Positions 33,517 through 42,567 are shown, numbered from the stretch's first letter. The stretch is 64,000 nucleotides of DNA from Microscillaceae bacterium (GCA_003483885.1 DMXI01000105.1:1-64000), one strand, 5' to 3'. Numbers and translations are program-made. The notes: generated by a model from the letters alone, not told the origin.

Positions 33517-34287
33517 ATGATGAAACGGCTGGGTCGCATTTTCAAATACTTGATTGTTAGTTTACTAGCCATCATATTAGTAGTGTTTGTACTACTTTTG
33601 CTAGACAACGACTACCAAAGTGAAGTTAAGCTTGATGTACAACAACTACCCACCCCACGAAAAATACATACACAGGCACAAGACGCCAGTCAGTTTCAAC
33701 AATTAAAAGCCAAGTTTGGGAAAAACAAAATTTTGCCAAAAGGTTATGAGTTACAAGCATTAATAGCCCTTTCGCACTATCCAGAACTTAAAGAAATCCC
33801 TATAAAGTTTATGTTTCAGGAAGCTTACATCCCTTTATCGTCCCGTCCTGATCCAGCGACGGTGCTTTTGCCCTGGAGAAAACGAACTTATCTGGTAGTC
33901 ATCAGTACCAAATCAGTAAAAGCTTTTGAGTCTATTTTGTTTAAAAACTTACCCTATAATGGTCAAATAGGAGTGATTGGACACGAATTGGCACATACGG
34001 TGTCTTACTTAGATAAAAGCGCTTTGCAGATAGCACGCATTGGCTTTAAGTATGCTACTTCGGCTGTTTACCAAAAGTCCTTTGAGCGTGCCACTGATTT
34101 GCGCACCATTCGGCACGGATTGGGGTATCAACTGAGAAGCATGAGTGAGGATATTTTAAACAAAATCAAACGGATTCCAGCTTTGGCCAAAGAGGTAGGA
34201 CAGACTAAAGAGAACTACTATACCCCCCAGGAAATTACCCAACAAATTGCTAAAATGCCTGAGTTATACTCGAAAGTCCATCAATAG
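33517..34287 (+). CDS. Membrane-anchored HExxH metalloprotease-like protein
   Basis: A 256-residue protein with one N-terminal membrane segment (about 12-30, 'LIVSLLAIILVVFVLLLL'). A zinc-binding HELAH lies at 156-160 ('GVIGHELAHTVSYLDKS'), followed by 'SFERATDLRTIRHGLGY', in which a Glu can be the third ligand. This is the gluzincin (M48-like) arrangement but the protein is shorter than typical M48 members. The active site should face the periplasm. It starts 1 base after the HPt stop, so it is in the same operon; a proteolytic output of the phosphorelay is possible but not shown. Confidence 0.7.
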   Translation: MMKRLGRIFKYLIVSLLAIILVVFVLLLLDNDYQSEVKLDVQQLPTPRKIHTQAQDASQFQQLKAKFGKNKILPKGYELQALIALSHYPELKEIPIKFMFQEAYIPLSSRPDPATVLLPWRKRTYLVVISTKSVKAFESILFKNLPYNGQIGVIGHELAHTVSYLDKSALQIARIGFKYATSAVYQKSFERATDLRTIRHGLGYQLRSMSEDILNKIKRIPALAKEVGQTKENYYTPQEITQQIAKMPELYSKVHQ

Positions 34288-34295
34288 CGGATGTT

Positions 34296-35069
34296 TCAGT
34301 CTTTTTCTTTTCCTCTAGTAAATTCTTTTTTGAGGTATTTTGCGTAACTCTTCTTAAACGCTTCTCGGATCAGTTTTTTACTATTGATCTTATGTCGTTT
34401 GTCTAAATAAGCGTATACTTCGTTGTTGTAGGCTTTTTGAGCCTCATCAAGGAATACTTGCCCTACTTTGTAGAGTTTGAACACCTTCCGAAACCCATAT
34501 TTTTTTTCTACCACTTTTATATATTCATAAGGTAATGGCCAACAATAAGTGCGATGGAATGACCGCAGCTCTACTAATTGAATGATGCCTTTAGCAATAT
34601 CCTCACGAGCTTTAGCTTGGGTGTAGGGCACATCTTTGAGCTGTAAATTATAGAAGTAAGTTTTAAATGCGTTGGAGTTTACCCTAATCTCAATGATTTG
34701 AGTGCTTGGGTTAATAGTCGTGTACAGATCAAAACTAAGTTCTACATAGGTAAAGACTTTCAACGTATAATTTCCTACAGGAATATCTTGTAGGGTAAAT
34801 TTACCTGAATTGTTGGTAGCCGCTGAGGCAATTTGTCGGCCCTCTTGAGTGAGTTGTACAAAAGCAGCCCATATCAAATGAGGTGGTTGTTGGGATTGTT
34901 TGTCAGGATTTACCGCCGAATTTAATTCGTCTTTGTCTTTTACTAAAATTTCATAGATAGGCTTGGTAGCATCTTGGTGTATCGTGATCCAACCCTGAAG
35001 GGTTTGGGCTTGGGTCAGAAACGAGACTAAGCCTAATGTAATCGTAAGTAAGTATATTTTGTGAGTCAT
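34296..35069 (-). CDS. Exported protein with carboxypeptidase-regulatory-like domain
   Basis: A 257-residue protein with a signal peptide ending near residue 22 ('VSFLTQAQ'). Residues 25-140 form a beta-sandwich of CarboxypepD_reg/Cna-B style ('QIASAATNNSGKFTLQDIPVGNYTLKVF'). Residues 145-257 are helical and basic ('KARE...GIIQLVELRSFHRTYCW', ending in a Lys-rich tail). I do not recognise the C-terminal part. It is convergent with the peptidase gene, with an 8-bp gap. Confidence 0.6.
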   Translation of the reverse strand: MTHKIYLLTITLGLVSFLTQAQTLQGWITIHQDATKPIYEILVKDKDELNSAVNPDKQSQQPPHLIWAAFVQLTQEGRQIASAATNNSGKFTLQDIPVGNYTLKVFTYVELSFDLYTTINPSTQIIEIRVNSNAFKTYFYNLQLKDVPYTQAKAREDIAKGIIQLVELRSFHRTYCWPLPYEYIKVVEKKYGFRKVFKLYKVGQVFLDEAQKAYNNEVYAYLDKRHKINSKKLIREAFKKSYAKYLKKEFTRGKEKD

Positions 35070-35273
35070 ATATGCTTCTTCTGTTGGATAAGTGGCTGGC
35101 TGTATGGTAAAATTAATAAAACTTGCGGGCCTTTAGATTTCTTGTTGGGAATATATGATGGATTTTATAGTATGGTATTTTTCCTTTTCTAGAAATTCTC
35201 CCATTAATGATATAATCTTTTTAACTTCACCTAAATTTTACCCGTTAGTTTTGGCACAAGGTTTTCGGGATAA
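35070..35273. other. Intergenic DNA upstream of the TPR kinase
   Basis: About 200 bp of A/T-rich DNA upstream of the repeat element at 35274; no gene or clear site seen. The 160-bp element and then 39 bp separate it from the kinase start. Confidence 0.3.
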
Positions 35274-35433
35274 GAGCTTGTTTAAATTTTCGTTTACAGG
35301 AGATTTTATGATGCATTTTTGGATTAGATGCGTCAAATTTTGAAGGAATAGCCTAGCTATTGCTGATAAATTTGGTAATATATAATCAAAAAAGGCTTAT
35401 AAAAGACCTGATTGAAGAATTTTAAACAAGCTC
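35274..35433. repeat. 160-bp MITE-like element, copy A
   Basis: The element begins GAGCTTGTTTAAATTTTC and ends GAATTTTAAACAAGCTC, an imperfect terminal inverted repeat. A copy of exactly the same length with roughly 80% identity, including GGATTAGATGCGTCAAATTT, lies at 62354-62513. No coding sequence. The ends suggest a non-autonomous mobile element; a target duplication is not clear. Confidence 0.65.
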
Positions 35434-35472
35434 CAAGAATTGAAACAATAGAATAGCGCTAACAGATATCCA

Positions 35473-37683
35473 ATGTTTATAAAAGAGATCAAAAAACTAG
35501 GGCTGCTGCTTTGTTGCATTGTAGGGTTGGTTATGAGTGGAGCAGCTCAAACCAATTGTGATAAAATCAATGAGTTGAACACGAAGCTATTGGTATTGTC
35601 TAACGATACTACTAAAGTAAATGTGCTCAATGAATTGGCTTATGAGTACTTGATTATCGACAAAGATATGACTTATAAGTATGCCAACAGTGCTTATGCA
35701 TTGGCTAAGAGGTTGGATTATCGCATTGGCGAGGGAAAAGCCCTGATTTATTTAGGCAAGCAACATTATCGCAAAGCCCTTGAGTTTGATTCTACCCTGA
35801 GTCATTATCAGGAAGCACTCAGCTTATTCGAGAGCGAAAACTCCCTGAAACACGTAGCCGAAGCCCATGAGGCGATTGGGGAGCATTTTCACGACTTATT
35901 TTACCTCAACAAAGAGGCGCATTATGCTGAGGCGCTTAAAAGCTATCAGCAAGCAGTAACGGCTTTTGAGCAATGGAAACCCCGTGGCCAAATGAGCGAA
36001 ATGGAAAAGGAATACCTGGCCAACTTGTTTCAAAAACTAGCAGAACTATATACAGTAACCGAACAAGACGATGAGGCTTTGAAGTATTCCCGCAAATCTA
36101 TACGGCTCAAGCAAAGACTCGAGAAATACCAAAACAACTTTGACTTTCAGTTTATCAATGGTCGGGTAAAACGCCTGAACCGTACCTTACGCAAAGAACG
36201 CTATACCCGTTATGGATTGTTTGGAACCATTGGGTTGCTGGTGTTATTTGCCATTTTGCTCTCGATCAACAATGGTCAGAAGCTTAAAGTGAATAAAAAA
36301 CTTAAGCAGCAAACTAGAGATTTAGAGAAAAAAAACCAGCAAATTAACCAGCAAAACACCGAGATAAACCGACAAAATAAGGACATAGAGCTGGCTAATT
36401 TTGAGTTGACTGAAATTACCAAAACGGAAAAGGCGCAAAAAGAGGCCATTCAGACCGCCAACCAAGAGCTGAGAGAAAAGAATGAAGAAATTTTGGCACA
36501 ACGAAAACAAATCTTAGAGAGTAATGAGGAACTCAACAAAAAGAATGAGGAGATTCACTTTCAATACCAACAACTAGAAAAGTCTAATGAAAAGTTTCTG
36601 AAAGCCAATCAGTTACTGAATACGATGCTGGATGAAATTGAGCAAAAAAATGAACAAATCAAGGCCTCGGTTACTGACTTGGAGCAACAACGCGATGACT
36701 TAAGTTCGGCCAAAACAGAGCTGGAAAAACTTCAGCGCTCTAAGGCCCGCCTCACTGCTATGGTAGCCCATGACCTGCGAAACCCGCTCAATGTAGTAGT
36801 AGGGTATAGCAATCCTGATAGTAGTATACGAATAGATGGGGATACTAAAAAGCATATTTACAAAGCGAGTCAACGGATAAACTCGCTGATAGATGACATG
36901 CTGGATGTGCAAAAATACGCAGAATCTGATTTGCCGATTGATAAGAAGCAAGATCAGCTTTTTCAAACCGCTCAGAATGCCATCAATGAGTTGAGCATTT
37001 TTGCAGAACAAAAAGGCCTCAATTTGCAAAATAATATTTCACCACAATGGGAGAGCTTGTATGACGGTAAATACATTCGACGAGTATTTGAGAACCTATT
37101 GACCAATGCCATTAAGTTTACACCCAATGGTGGCAAGATTTTGTTTGAAGCAAAAGAAAACCCTCAAAACGACAACTTGGTAGTAAGCGTGACCGATACA
37201 GGAGAGGGGATTCCGACAGACAAATTCAAGGAGATTTTTGAGCCATTTAACCAACTAGATGCCCGCAACTTTGCCAATACAAGCTCTACCGGACTTGGGT
37301 TAGCTTTTTGCAAAATGGCCATTGAAGCGCATCAAAGTCAAATTCAGGTGGCGTCTACTTTAGGGGTTGGTACCAGATTTTTCTTTGAATTACCCAAAAT
37401 TTTAGTCGCAGAACATTTAACTTCTGACTCCAGCACTGGTGCACCCGACCAACCCAGTGCATTGGTTTTTTCGGAAGAAGATAAGCAATTCCTGGCATCT
37501 TATGTGGCAGCATTGAAAAAATACGAATTATACGAGATTAGTGACTTGGAAAAAGTATTGGCTCAAATTGAGGTCACTGATCGCCCTCACTTAGAAACTT
37601 GGAAAAATCGGCTTAAATCAGCCATTGACAACTACAACGAAACTGAATATCACCGATTAATCGAGTTGGCTACAATAAATTGA
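35473..37683 (+). CDS. TPR and coiled-coil histidine kinase
   Basis: A 736-residue sensor kinase. Signal peptide (to about 25), periplasmic TPR-like helices (40-235), membrane segment (about 246-266, 'LFGTIGLLVLFAILLSI'), a long cytoplasmic coiled coil (270-420, rich in Gln, Asn, Glu: 'EKKNQQINQQNTEINRQNK'), a HisKA helix with 'AMVAHDLRNPLNVVVGYS', and an HATPase domain ('NLLTNAIKF', 'DTGEGIP', 'TGLGLAFCKMAIEAHQ'). The last 80 residues are an extra helical domain of unknown role. There is no receiver domain. Possible partners are the receiver and HPt genes just upstream. Confidence 0.9.
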   Translation: MFIKEIKKLGLLLCCIVGLVMSGAAQTNCDKINELNTKLLVLSNDTTKVNVLNELAYEYLIIDKDMTYKYANSAYALAKRLDYRIGEGKALIYLGKQHYRKALEFDSTLSHYQEALSLFESENSLKHVAEAHEAIGEHFHDLFYLNKEAHYAEALKSYQQAVTAFEQWKPRGQMSEMEKEYLANLFQKLAELYTVTEQDDEALKYSRKSIRLKQRLEKYQNNFDFQFINGRVKRLNRTLRKERYTRYGLFGTIGLLVLFAILLSINNGQKLKVNKKLKQQTRDLEKKNQQINQQNTEINRQNKDIELANFELTEITKTEKAQKEAIQTANQELREKNEEILAQRKQILESNEELNKKNEEIHFQYQQLEKSNEKFLKANQLLNTMLDEIEQKNEQIKASVTDLEQQRDDLSSAKTELEKLQRSKARLTAMVAHDLRNPLNVVVGYSNPDSSIRIDGDTKKHIYKASQRINSLIDDMLDVQKYAESDLPIDKKQDQLFQTAQNAINELSIFAEQKGLNLQNNISPQWESLYDGKYIRRVFENLLTNAIKFTPNGGKILFEAKENPQNDNLVVSVTDTGEGIPTDKFKEIFEPFNQLDARNFANTSSTGLGLAFCKMAIEAHQSQIQVASTLGVGTRFFFELPKILVAEHLTSDSSTGAPDQPSALVFSEEDKQFLASYVAALKKYELYEISDLEKVLAQIEVTDRPHLETWKNRLKSAIDNYNETEYHRLIELATIN

Positions 37684-37719
37684 TTGCTAATAAGTTAAAA
37701 AAGTACAAAATTAAATGTT

Positions 37720-38064
37720 ATGAAAAAGTACTTCTTCATCTTTACTTTAATGGTTGCTTTGGTGAGTGTACATCACTTAAGTAATGCACAAATCGATGAT
37801 CCTCGCAAGAAAAAGAAACAAACCGAAAAAGACCGCTTGGAAAGGTTTGAGACGGTAAAAAGACATACTAAGAGAAATAAAAAAGGAATGACGAAGGCTG
37901 AAATTCGTCGTCGTAAAATATTGGATCGTCAGGCTCGCAGGCGTTATAAAATTTCGGAAAAGCGTAGAAAAACCAAAGGTCTTACTAAAGCGGCCCGCCG
38001 AATGACCCGATCCGAAAAAAGACGTCGTAAAACATTGCGTCGAAAGCTTAAACGAATTAACTAG
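37720..38064 (+). CDS. Exported, extremely basic small protein
   Basis: A 114-residue protein with a signal peptide ending near residue 24 ('HHLSNAQ'). About half of the mature residues are Lys or Arg, arranged in runs ('RKKKKQ', 'RRRK', 'EKRRRKTLRRKLKR'), and there are two 'GMTKAEIRRRKILD' / 'GLTKAARRMTRSEKRRRKTL' related segments. No known domain. Such charge could bind nucleic acid, lipopolysaccharide or polyanionic matrix outside the cell. It follows the kinase gene by 36 bp. Confidence 0.55.
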   Translation: MKKYFFIFTLMVALVSVHHLSNAQIDDPRKKKKQTEKDRLERFETVKRHTKRNKKGMTKAEIRRRKILDRQARRRYKISEKRRKTKGLTKAARRMTRSEKRRRKTLRRKLKRIN

Positions 38065-38171
38065 ATTGAAAGAAGTGCTGAGACAATTTGATTGATCAAA
38101 CCGTATAGGCTAAACAAAAAGTTAATTGAATTATAATTGATTGAGACATATTTATACTATTGCAATATACT

Positions 38172-38609
38172 ATGAGAAATAACATCATTGTTTTGTTCCT
38201 ATTGTTGGGAATGACAATTACAGGATGTGTAAAAACAAACGATGTCGCTCCTTTTGTAGGTTTAATTCAATCTGAGGAAATTATTTTAGATAACAATCTT
38301 TTTGCCAATGCTCCTAGCGACGCTTTCGAACTGATTAGTGTACAAATTACTGATCATCATATGGAGTTTGAAGTAGAATATGCAGGAGGCTGTGGCGATG
38401 CCAATTTTAAATTGATTGGTCATGAAGAAATCAAAGAATCTTCACCCCCCCAACGAACGATTCGGTTGTCTTTGGAAGACAATGATGATTGTGGAACGCT
38501 ATTGAGGCAAAAGCTCAGTTTTGCCCTTACTCCAGCGCAAGTGCAAGACTACAACGAGTTGTTGCTTCAGTTGCAAGATTGGACTGATCCGCTTTCTTAT
38601 AAATATTAG
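38172..38609 (+). CDS. Small lipoprotein of unknown function
   Basis: About 145 residues from the ATG at 38172. The signal sequence ends in a lipobox ('GMTITGC'), so the protein should be lipid-anchored, probably in the outer membrane. The mature part is beta-rich ('SVQITDHHMEFEVEYAGGCGDANFKLI') with three cysteines, two in 'GGCGDA' and 'DDCGTL', that may form a disulfide. I know similar short Bacteroidota lipoproteins but no function. A terminator follows at 38638. Confidence 0.6.
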   Translation: MRNNIIVLFLLLGMTITGCVKTNDVAPFVGLIQSEEIILDNNLFANAPSDAFELISVQITDHHMEFEVEYAGGCGDANFKLIGHEEIKESSPPQRTIRLSLEDNDDCGTLLRQKLSFALTPAQVQDYNELLLQLQDWTDPLSYKY

Positions 38610-38637
38610 CAAATACAAGATATATACATATATAAAG

Positions 38638-38669
38638 CCCGATTCAAAACTTTTGGATTGGGTTTTTTG
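38638..38669 (+). terminator. Terminator after the lipoprotein gene
   Basis: CCCGATTCAAAA (38638-38649) pairs with TTTTGGATTGGG (two G-T wobbles), followed by TTTTTTG. Confidence 0.75.
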
Positions 38670-38671
38670 AT

Positions 38672-38865
38672 ATGAGCCATCTTCATTCAAGCTGAGTGAA
38701 GTAACGATAGACACGCCAAATGATATAAACCCTGGTCCAGAGATTCCGATAAAATTATTGAATCGTCTTGAGCAAACCTCACTAACAATCTTGAGAGTAT
38801 TATCACAGCAGGTGTCGAATGCTATGCTAGAGCAGATCGCAGTGGCTGACTATGGTAAGGGGTGA
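38672..38865 (+). other. Possible coding remnant without a start
   Basis: An open frame of about 64 codons without an early ATG reads '...IDTPNDINPGPEIPIKLL' and 'NRLEQTSLTILRVLSQQV' before stopping at 38865. Its composition is protein-like and helical towards the end. It may be the tail of a decayed gene. I recognise no family. The rest of the 384-bp gap (to 38993) holds nothing else apart from the terminator. Confidence 0.2.
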
Positions 38866-38993
38866 CTTTTTTGATCAAAAGTTTTGATTAGCCACTTTAT
38901 TGTTTTTAATTACTAAAAAATTAGTTGTATAGCTCGTTTGTTTAGTTATATGGCTACATCTATTTGCTAACCTATTTAAAAACAACAAATATC

Positions 38994-39902
38994 ATGAAGA
39001 GAACAGGGGTAAGAATAATGTTGGGAATTATCTCATCTATTGCTAGTATGGGAGTATTGTTTTATGTATTTATCTTTTTGAATCCACTCAAAATTTATGA
39101 AGTAAATACTTTGAAATGGGTGCCTATATTGATTACCATCGTGGGCTTGTACATTAGCGGAAGCCTCAACAAAGATACGCCAACAATACTTTTACCGCTT
39201 TTATTTATCCCCTTTGTTATATTTAAGTTGTTCAATTTCTTATACCTTCCTTTTGTCTTGGTACTAGTAGCTACTGGGTTATTTACCTTGTTTGTTACCA
39301 GAAGATCAGACAAGTTTAAGTATCATCAATTAGGTTGGGTAGGTGCAGCAGGCATTTTCTTGTTCTTTTTATTTTCTCAGCCACTTATATTAGAAAAAAA
39401 AGGTTTTGGTTATGATGCAAACGGAGAATTATTGAATGCCAGGATAGTTTGGGGTTCTTCGAGCAAAAAAACTTTCACTTTGCCTCATCATATTTTGCTT
39501 CAACAAAACAACGCGGAATTTAACATTGCAAACCTTCAAGGAAAAACGCATCTGATTACTTTTTGGGCTACTTGGTGTGCCCCTTGTATAAAAGAAAAGC
39601 CTGCATTGGAGAGGTTAAAAAAGCAGCTAGCCGACAACGATAAAATAGCTTTTGTTGATATTTCTTTTGATAACAACAAAAATAAATGGATGAAATATTT
39701 AGAAAAGAAACCTGCACTAGGCACCCAACTCATTTCGAAAAATCTACAAAAAACCAGTAGACTATTTAATTTTGCTGGAATTCCAATGCACATTGTCGTC
39801 AACCCAGATGGCACTTATAAGAAATACCGCTCTTGGAAAGTTGTAAAAAATATCATCGAGAAAATGGGGAGCAAAGATGAACTGACCCTGCGGGTAAAAT
39901 AA
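38994..39902 (+). CDS. Membrane-anchored TlpA-like thiol-disulfide oxidoreductase
   Basis: About 302 residues from the ATG at 38994. The N-terminal 130 residues contain four or five hydrophobic segments (for example 'IMLGIISSIASMGVLFYVFIFL', 'LIPFVIF'-like and 'AAGIFLFFLFSQP'). The C-terminal 150 residues are a thioredoxin fold: 'GKTHLITFWATWCAPCIKEKPALERL' with the redox-active CAPC, then 'FVDISFDNNKNKW' and cis-Pro region 'NFAGIPMHIVVNPDG'. Such proteins reduce disulfides outside the membrane, for example in cytochrome c maturation or stress. Monocistronic, with a terminator at 39914. Confidence 0.85.
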   Translation: MKRTGVRIMLGIISSIASMGVLFYVFIFLNPLKIYEVNTLKWVPILITIVGLYISGSLNKDTPTILLPLLFIPFVIFKLFNFLYLPFVLVLVATGLFTLFVTRRSDKFKYHQLGWVGAAGIFLFFLFSQPLILEKKGFGYDANGELLNARIVWGSSSKKTFTLPHHILLQQNNAEFNIANLQGKTHLITFWATWCAPCIKEKPALERLKKQLADNDKIAFVDISFDNNKNKWMKYLEKKPALGTQLISKNLQKTSRLFNFAGIPMHIVVNPDGTYKKYRSWKVVKNIIEKMGSKDELTLRVK

Positions 39903-39913
39903 AAAAAATTACA

Positions 39914-39955
39914 AAAGGGTGTAATGTTATTACTAGCGATTATCATACACCCTTT
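39914..39955. terminator. Bidirectional terminator between TlpA-like and SDR genes
   Basis: AAAGGGTGTA (39914-39923) and TACACCCTTT (39946-39955) form a perfect 10-bp stem between convergent genes. Confidence 0.75.
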
Positions 39956-39968
39956 CATATGAAAAACA

Positions 39969-40775
39969 TCAACCATTGTTACTTAAAACCTCCTCAGTAG
40001 TATTTATCAAATTTTGAATAGCCACTGAGTCATAAGCGTCTTGGTGAGCTTTGCCAAAACCACCCCGGTCATTATCAAAATACTTTCCAGTAATGCCCTC
40101 ATAATCAGTAGAAATGGCTAGTTGATATAAGATATCAGCTCCTTTATCTGCCGATGACCAATGTTGCCCATAAGCCTCTTGTACCATTTTGGTATTCAGC
40201 AAAGAGCCAGGGTTTACGGCAATGACAGAGATGCCCGATAAGGTATTGGCCAAATGAAAACTCCACATTGTTAGTGCTAGTTTGCTTTGAGCGTAGGTTT
40301 CCTGCGTAGATTGAGTTTCTTTCCCGATTAATACGCGGTGCGATACTTTGGCCTGAGCCGCCGAACTTAGATTGATAATGCGGGTATTTAATCCCTTGGC
40401 CAGCAATGGAAGCAATTGTGTGGTGAGCGTATAAGGTGCTAAATAGTTGACTACTATTCGCATATCTAACCCTACCTTGCTATGAATATCAGATGATTTG
40501 AAAACCCCCGCATTATTGATCAATACATCTAACTGTGAAAGCTCACCCGCTATTTTTTGACCCATTTGTTTTACTGAGTTTAAGTCCGAAAAATCGGCTA
40601 CAAAACCCTTTACCTGTTGATTTTTACTTACTTCCTGCACTTCTGCGATTACTTGAGCGAGTTTGTCAGCACTTCTACCGTGTAGATAGATTTGGTGTCC
40701 TTCTTTGGCTAGCTTGATAGCGGCTAGTTTTCCTATACCATCAGTGCTTCCTGTAATTAATATATGTTTTTGCAT
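39969..40775 (-). CDS. SDR-family oxidoreductase
   Basis: A 268-residue short-chain dehydrogenase. Cofactor motif 'ITGSTDGIGKLAAIKLA' (TGxxxGIG), 'YLHGRSADKL' suggesting NADP preference, 'DVLINNAGVF' (NNAG), and an active site 'SQSKLALTMWSFHLA' where the usual Tyr-x3-Lys reads 'YAQSK'. Family resemblance is to retinol-dehydrogenase/WW-domain-oxidoreductase-type SDRs. It lies 12 bp after the luciferase-like monooxygenase gene on the same strand, so the two are probably co-expressed; a shared substrate is plausible but unknown. Confidence 0.9.
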   Translation of the reverse strand: MQKHILITGSTDGIGKLAAIKLAKEGHQIYLHGRSADKLAQVIAEVQEVSKNQQVKGFVADFSDLNSVKQMGQKIAGELSQLDVLINNAGVFKSSDIHSKVGLDMRIVVNYLAPYTLTTQLLPLLAKGLNTRIINLSSAAQAKVSHRVLIGKETQSTQETYAQSKLALTMWSFHLANTLSGISVIAVNPGSLLNTKMVQEAYGQHWSSADKGADILYQLAISTDYEGITGKYFDNDRGGFGKAHQDAYDSVAIQNLINTTEEVLSNNG

Positions 40776-40787
40776 GAGGTTGTGCGC

Positions 40788-41816
40788 TTAATTTGTTATA
40801 TGAAAATGTGGTAATACCTTTTCTGCCAAATACTCGAGGGTGTAATCCATATCCAACTCATTGAATCGTAAGTTGATCGCCACATGGTTTACGCCAACGG
40901 AACGTGCTTGCTGTAGATACTCAATTAAATAATTGATCCCAATTTTGAATCCTAATTGGATAGGTTGGGGACTAAAATCATCGTCTTTTTGCAATACCAC
41001 ATATAAAGGTTGCATAAAAGGCTGACTATGGGCGTGATGCTCAGCAATCAAGCTTCGCCATTGGGCAATGGTCTCTTGTTGTTGTTGCAGGTTTCGGGGA
41101 TAATACATCCAACCGTCGGCCTGCTGAGCATTCCATTCTACAGTTTGGCGGCTGTGCCCAGTGACTAACATAGGGATCTTATACCCGTGAGGTTTAGGAA
41201 GTATATCTATGCCTCCTGTCAGGTGACCATAGTGGGTAGAGTTGTGTACAGGAAAACTTTCTTGAGCTTGGCGGATATAATCAAAAGATGCCCGAAATAA
41301 CTCACCTCGTTTTTCGTAGTCTATACCCATGGCTGGATATTCTTCATATCTATCGCCAGAGGCTACTCCCAAAATAAGCCGACCTTCGGATAGTTGATCA
41401 ATCGTAGCGGCTGACTTGGCTACATGTACTGGATGATGCAAAGGCAAGGCTATGCTGGCTACTCCCAAAGCTATGTCGCTGGTTTGTGCCGCTAAATATC
41501 CCAGGTAAGTAAAAGGATCGAAGGTTTGCCCAGCGTCTCCAAACGTAGGTACATTGAATGGCACATCCCTGATCCACAGTGCTTTAAAGCCTAACTGTTC
41601 TATCAGTTTTACCCGTTGCAAATGGTGTTGCATCGTAGGCACTGGGCCTTGAGCGTAATTTTCGATGGGCACTACTACCCCCACACTCAATTGGTTAGGC
41701 TGGAAAACGGCATTGTATCCACGGTTGATAGATTGAAACTTAAGCGTATTTGTTTTTGGTAACATGGGTATATTTGTTTTTGCCTCCCAATTTGTCAAAA
41801 AATCACCCTCCTGCAC
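40788..41816 (-). CDS. Luciferase-like (LLM class) flavin-dependent oxidoreductase
   Basis: A 342-residue TIM-barrel protein of the bacterial luciferase/alkane-sulfonate monooxygenase group, which uses reduced flavin. Seen: 'LSVGVVVPIENYAQG', 'FKALWIRDVPFNVPTFGDAGQTFDPFTYLGYLAAQTSDIALGVASIALP' (family core, split), 'RLILGVASGDRYEEYPAMGIDYEKRGELF' and 'PMLVTGHSRQTVEWNAQQADGW'. The first Met may be downstream: a second Met at residue 18 ('MLPKTN') would remove an atypical 17-residue extension. Substrate unknown. Paired with the SDR at 39969. Confidence 0.88.
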   Translation of the reverse strand: MQEGDFLTNWEAKTNIPMLPKTNTLKFQSINRGYNAVFQPNQLSVGVVVPIENYAQGPVPTMQHHLQRVKLIEQLGFKALWIRDVPFNVPTFGDAGQTFDPFTYLGYLAAQTSDIALGVASIALPLHHPVHVAKSAATIDQLSEGRLILGVASGDRYEEYPAMGIDYEKRGELFRASFDYIRQAQESFPVHNSTHYGHLTGGIDILPKPHGYKIPMLVTGHSRQTVEWNAQQADGWMYYPRNLQQQQETIAQWRSLIAEHHAHSQPFMQPLYVVLQKDDDFSPQPIQLGFKIGINYLIEYLQQARSVGVNHVAINLRFNELDMDYTLEYLAEKVLPHFHITN

Positions 41817-41896
41817 TCAAAAGGAAGGTGATCATGACTCTTAATGTTATCGCTAATTGCATTATTGATGAAGCCCCAGGAATTAAGCCCTAGAGA

Positions 41897-42199
41897 CTAA
41901 GCCAAATCATCCTTTGCTTCAATCAAGTAATGATGACTGTTGGAGCCTTCGGTACGAGCTTTCAAATGAGGTGCATATTCACTGTCATTCATAAAATTTA
42001 TTGCAGCTTCCTTAGAAGGCCACTCGATAATGATGCGCAAGGCGGCATCTTGTTTGTCACCTTCTACTTGTTCGTGAGTACCTGTACGAGCCAAGTATTT
42101 TCCACCATATTTAGCCACCAACTTATTGGCAGGGCCAATGTAAGCAGGAATCCAGTCTTCGTTGGTAGGGGTTACGTCTAATACTGAGTAATAAGCCAT
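41897..42199 (-). CDS. DUF1330-family protein
   Basis: A 100-residue protein of dimeric alpha-beta barrel fold. Typical of DUF1330: 'YIGPANKLVAKYGGKYLARTG', 'RIIIEWPSKEAAINFMNDSEYAPHLKART'. Members are small cytosolic proteins related to ABM monooxygenases, with no firm general function. It stands alone, 80 bp upstream (in transcription order) of the luciferase-like gene, and could be the first gene of the same minus-strand unit. Confidence 0.88.
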   Translation of the reverse strand: MAYYSVLDVTPTNEDWIPAYIGPANKLVAKYGGKYLARTGTHEQVEGDKQDAALRIIIEWPSKEAAINFMNDSEYAPHLKARTEGSNSHHYLIEAKDDLA

Positions 42200-42567
42200 T
42201 TTTTCGTTGTTTTGTTAGAGTCTATTTAAAAGTTATAATCTGGGCTAAAAATGCAGCTTTTATGCCCTGATATCAGCAATTTTTGCAACAATAGCTTTGG
42301 CTATTCCTTTAAAAATAAGCTTCACCAGTACAAAAAATCCATCATTTTTATCTCCGAAGACAAAGTTGAAATACACTCTTGTTTAAATAATGTGATTTTT
42401 GTTGATGCAAAGTTGCTCTATTATCCTGAATAGTTAGTTGTATAATTAGGGGTCTTATAGGTATAAAAAAAGGTTAATGTCTAACTTTGACCATTAAAAG
42501 TACCTAATGAGTAGTTTTTAGAAGTGAGTAAGCTTATTTTTACGCTTGTAAAGCCAATATTTATACA
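42200..42567. other. Gene-poor stretch upstream of the AraC remnant
   Basis: 368 bp of A/T-rich DNA with short open frames but no codon pattern or family I recognise. It must contain the promoter of the minus-strand DUF1330 gene. Confidence 0.3.

Noticed and set aside
35155..35343. A 62-codon plus-strand frame before the TPR kinase
   Set aside because: Part of it is the end of the 160-bp repeat element, and the frame is not conserved in the second copy.
42251..42433. A 60-codon plus-strand frame in the gap upstream of the AraC remnant
   Set aside because: No recognisable family, no codon pattern and no conserved neighbour; I treat it as chance in A/T-rich DNA.
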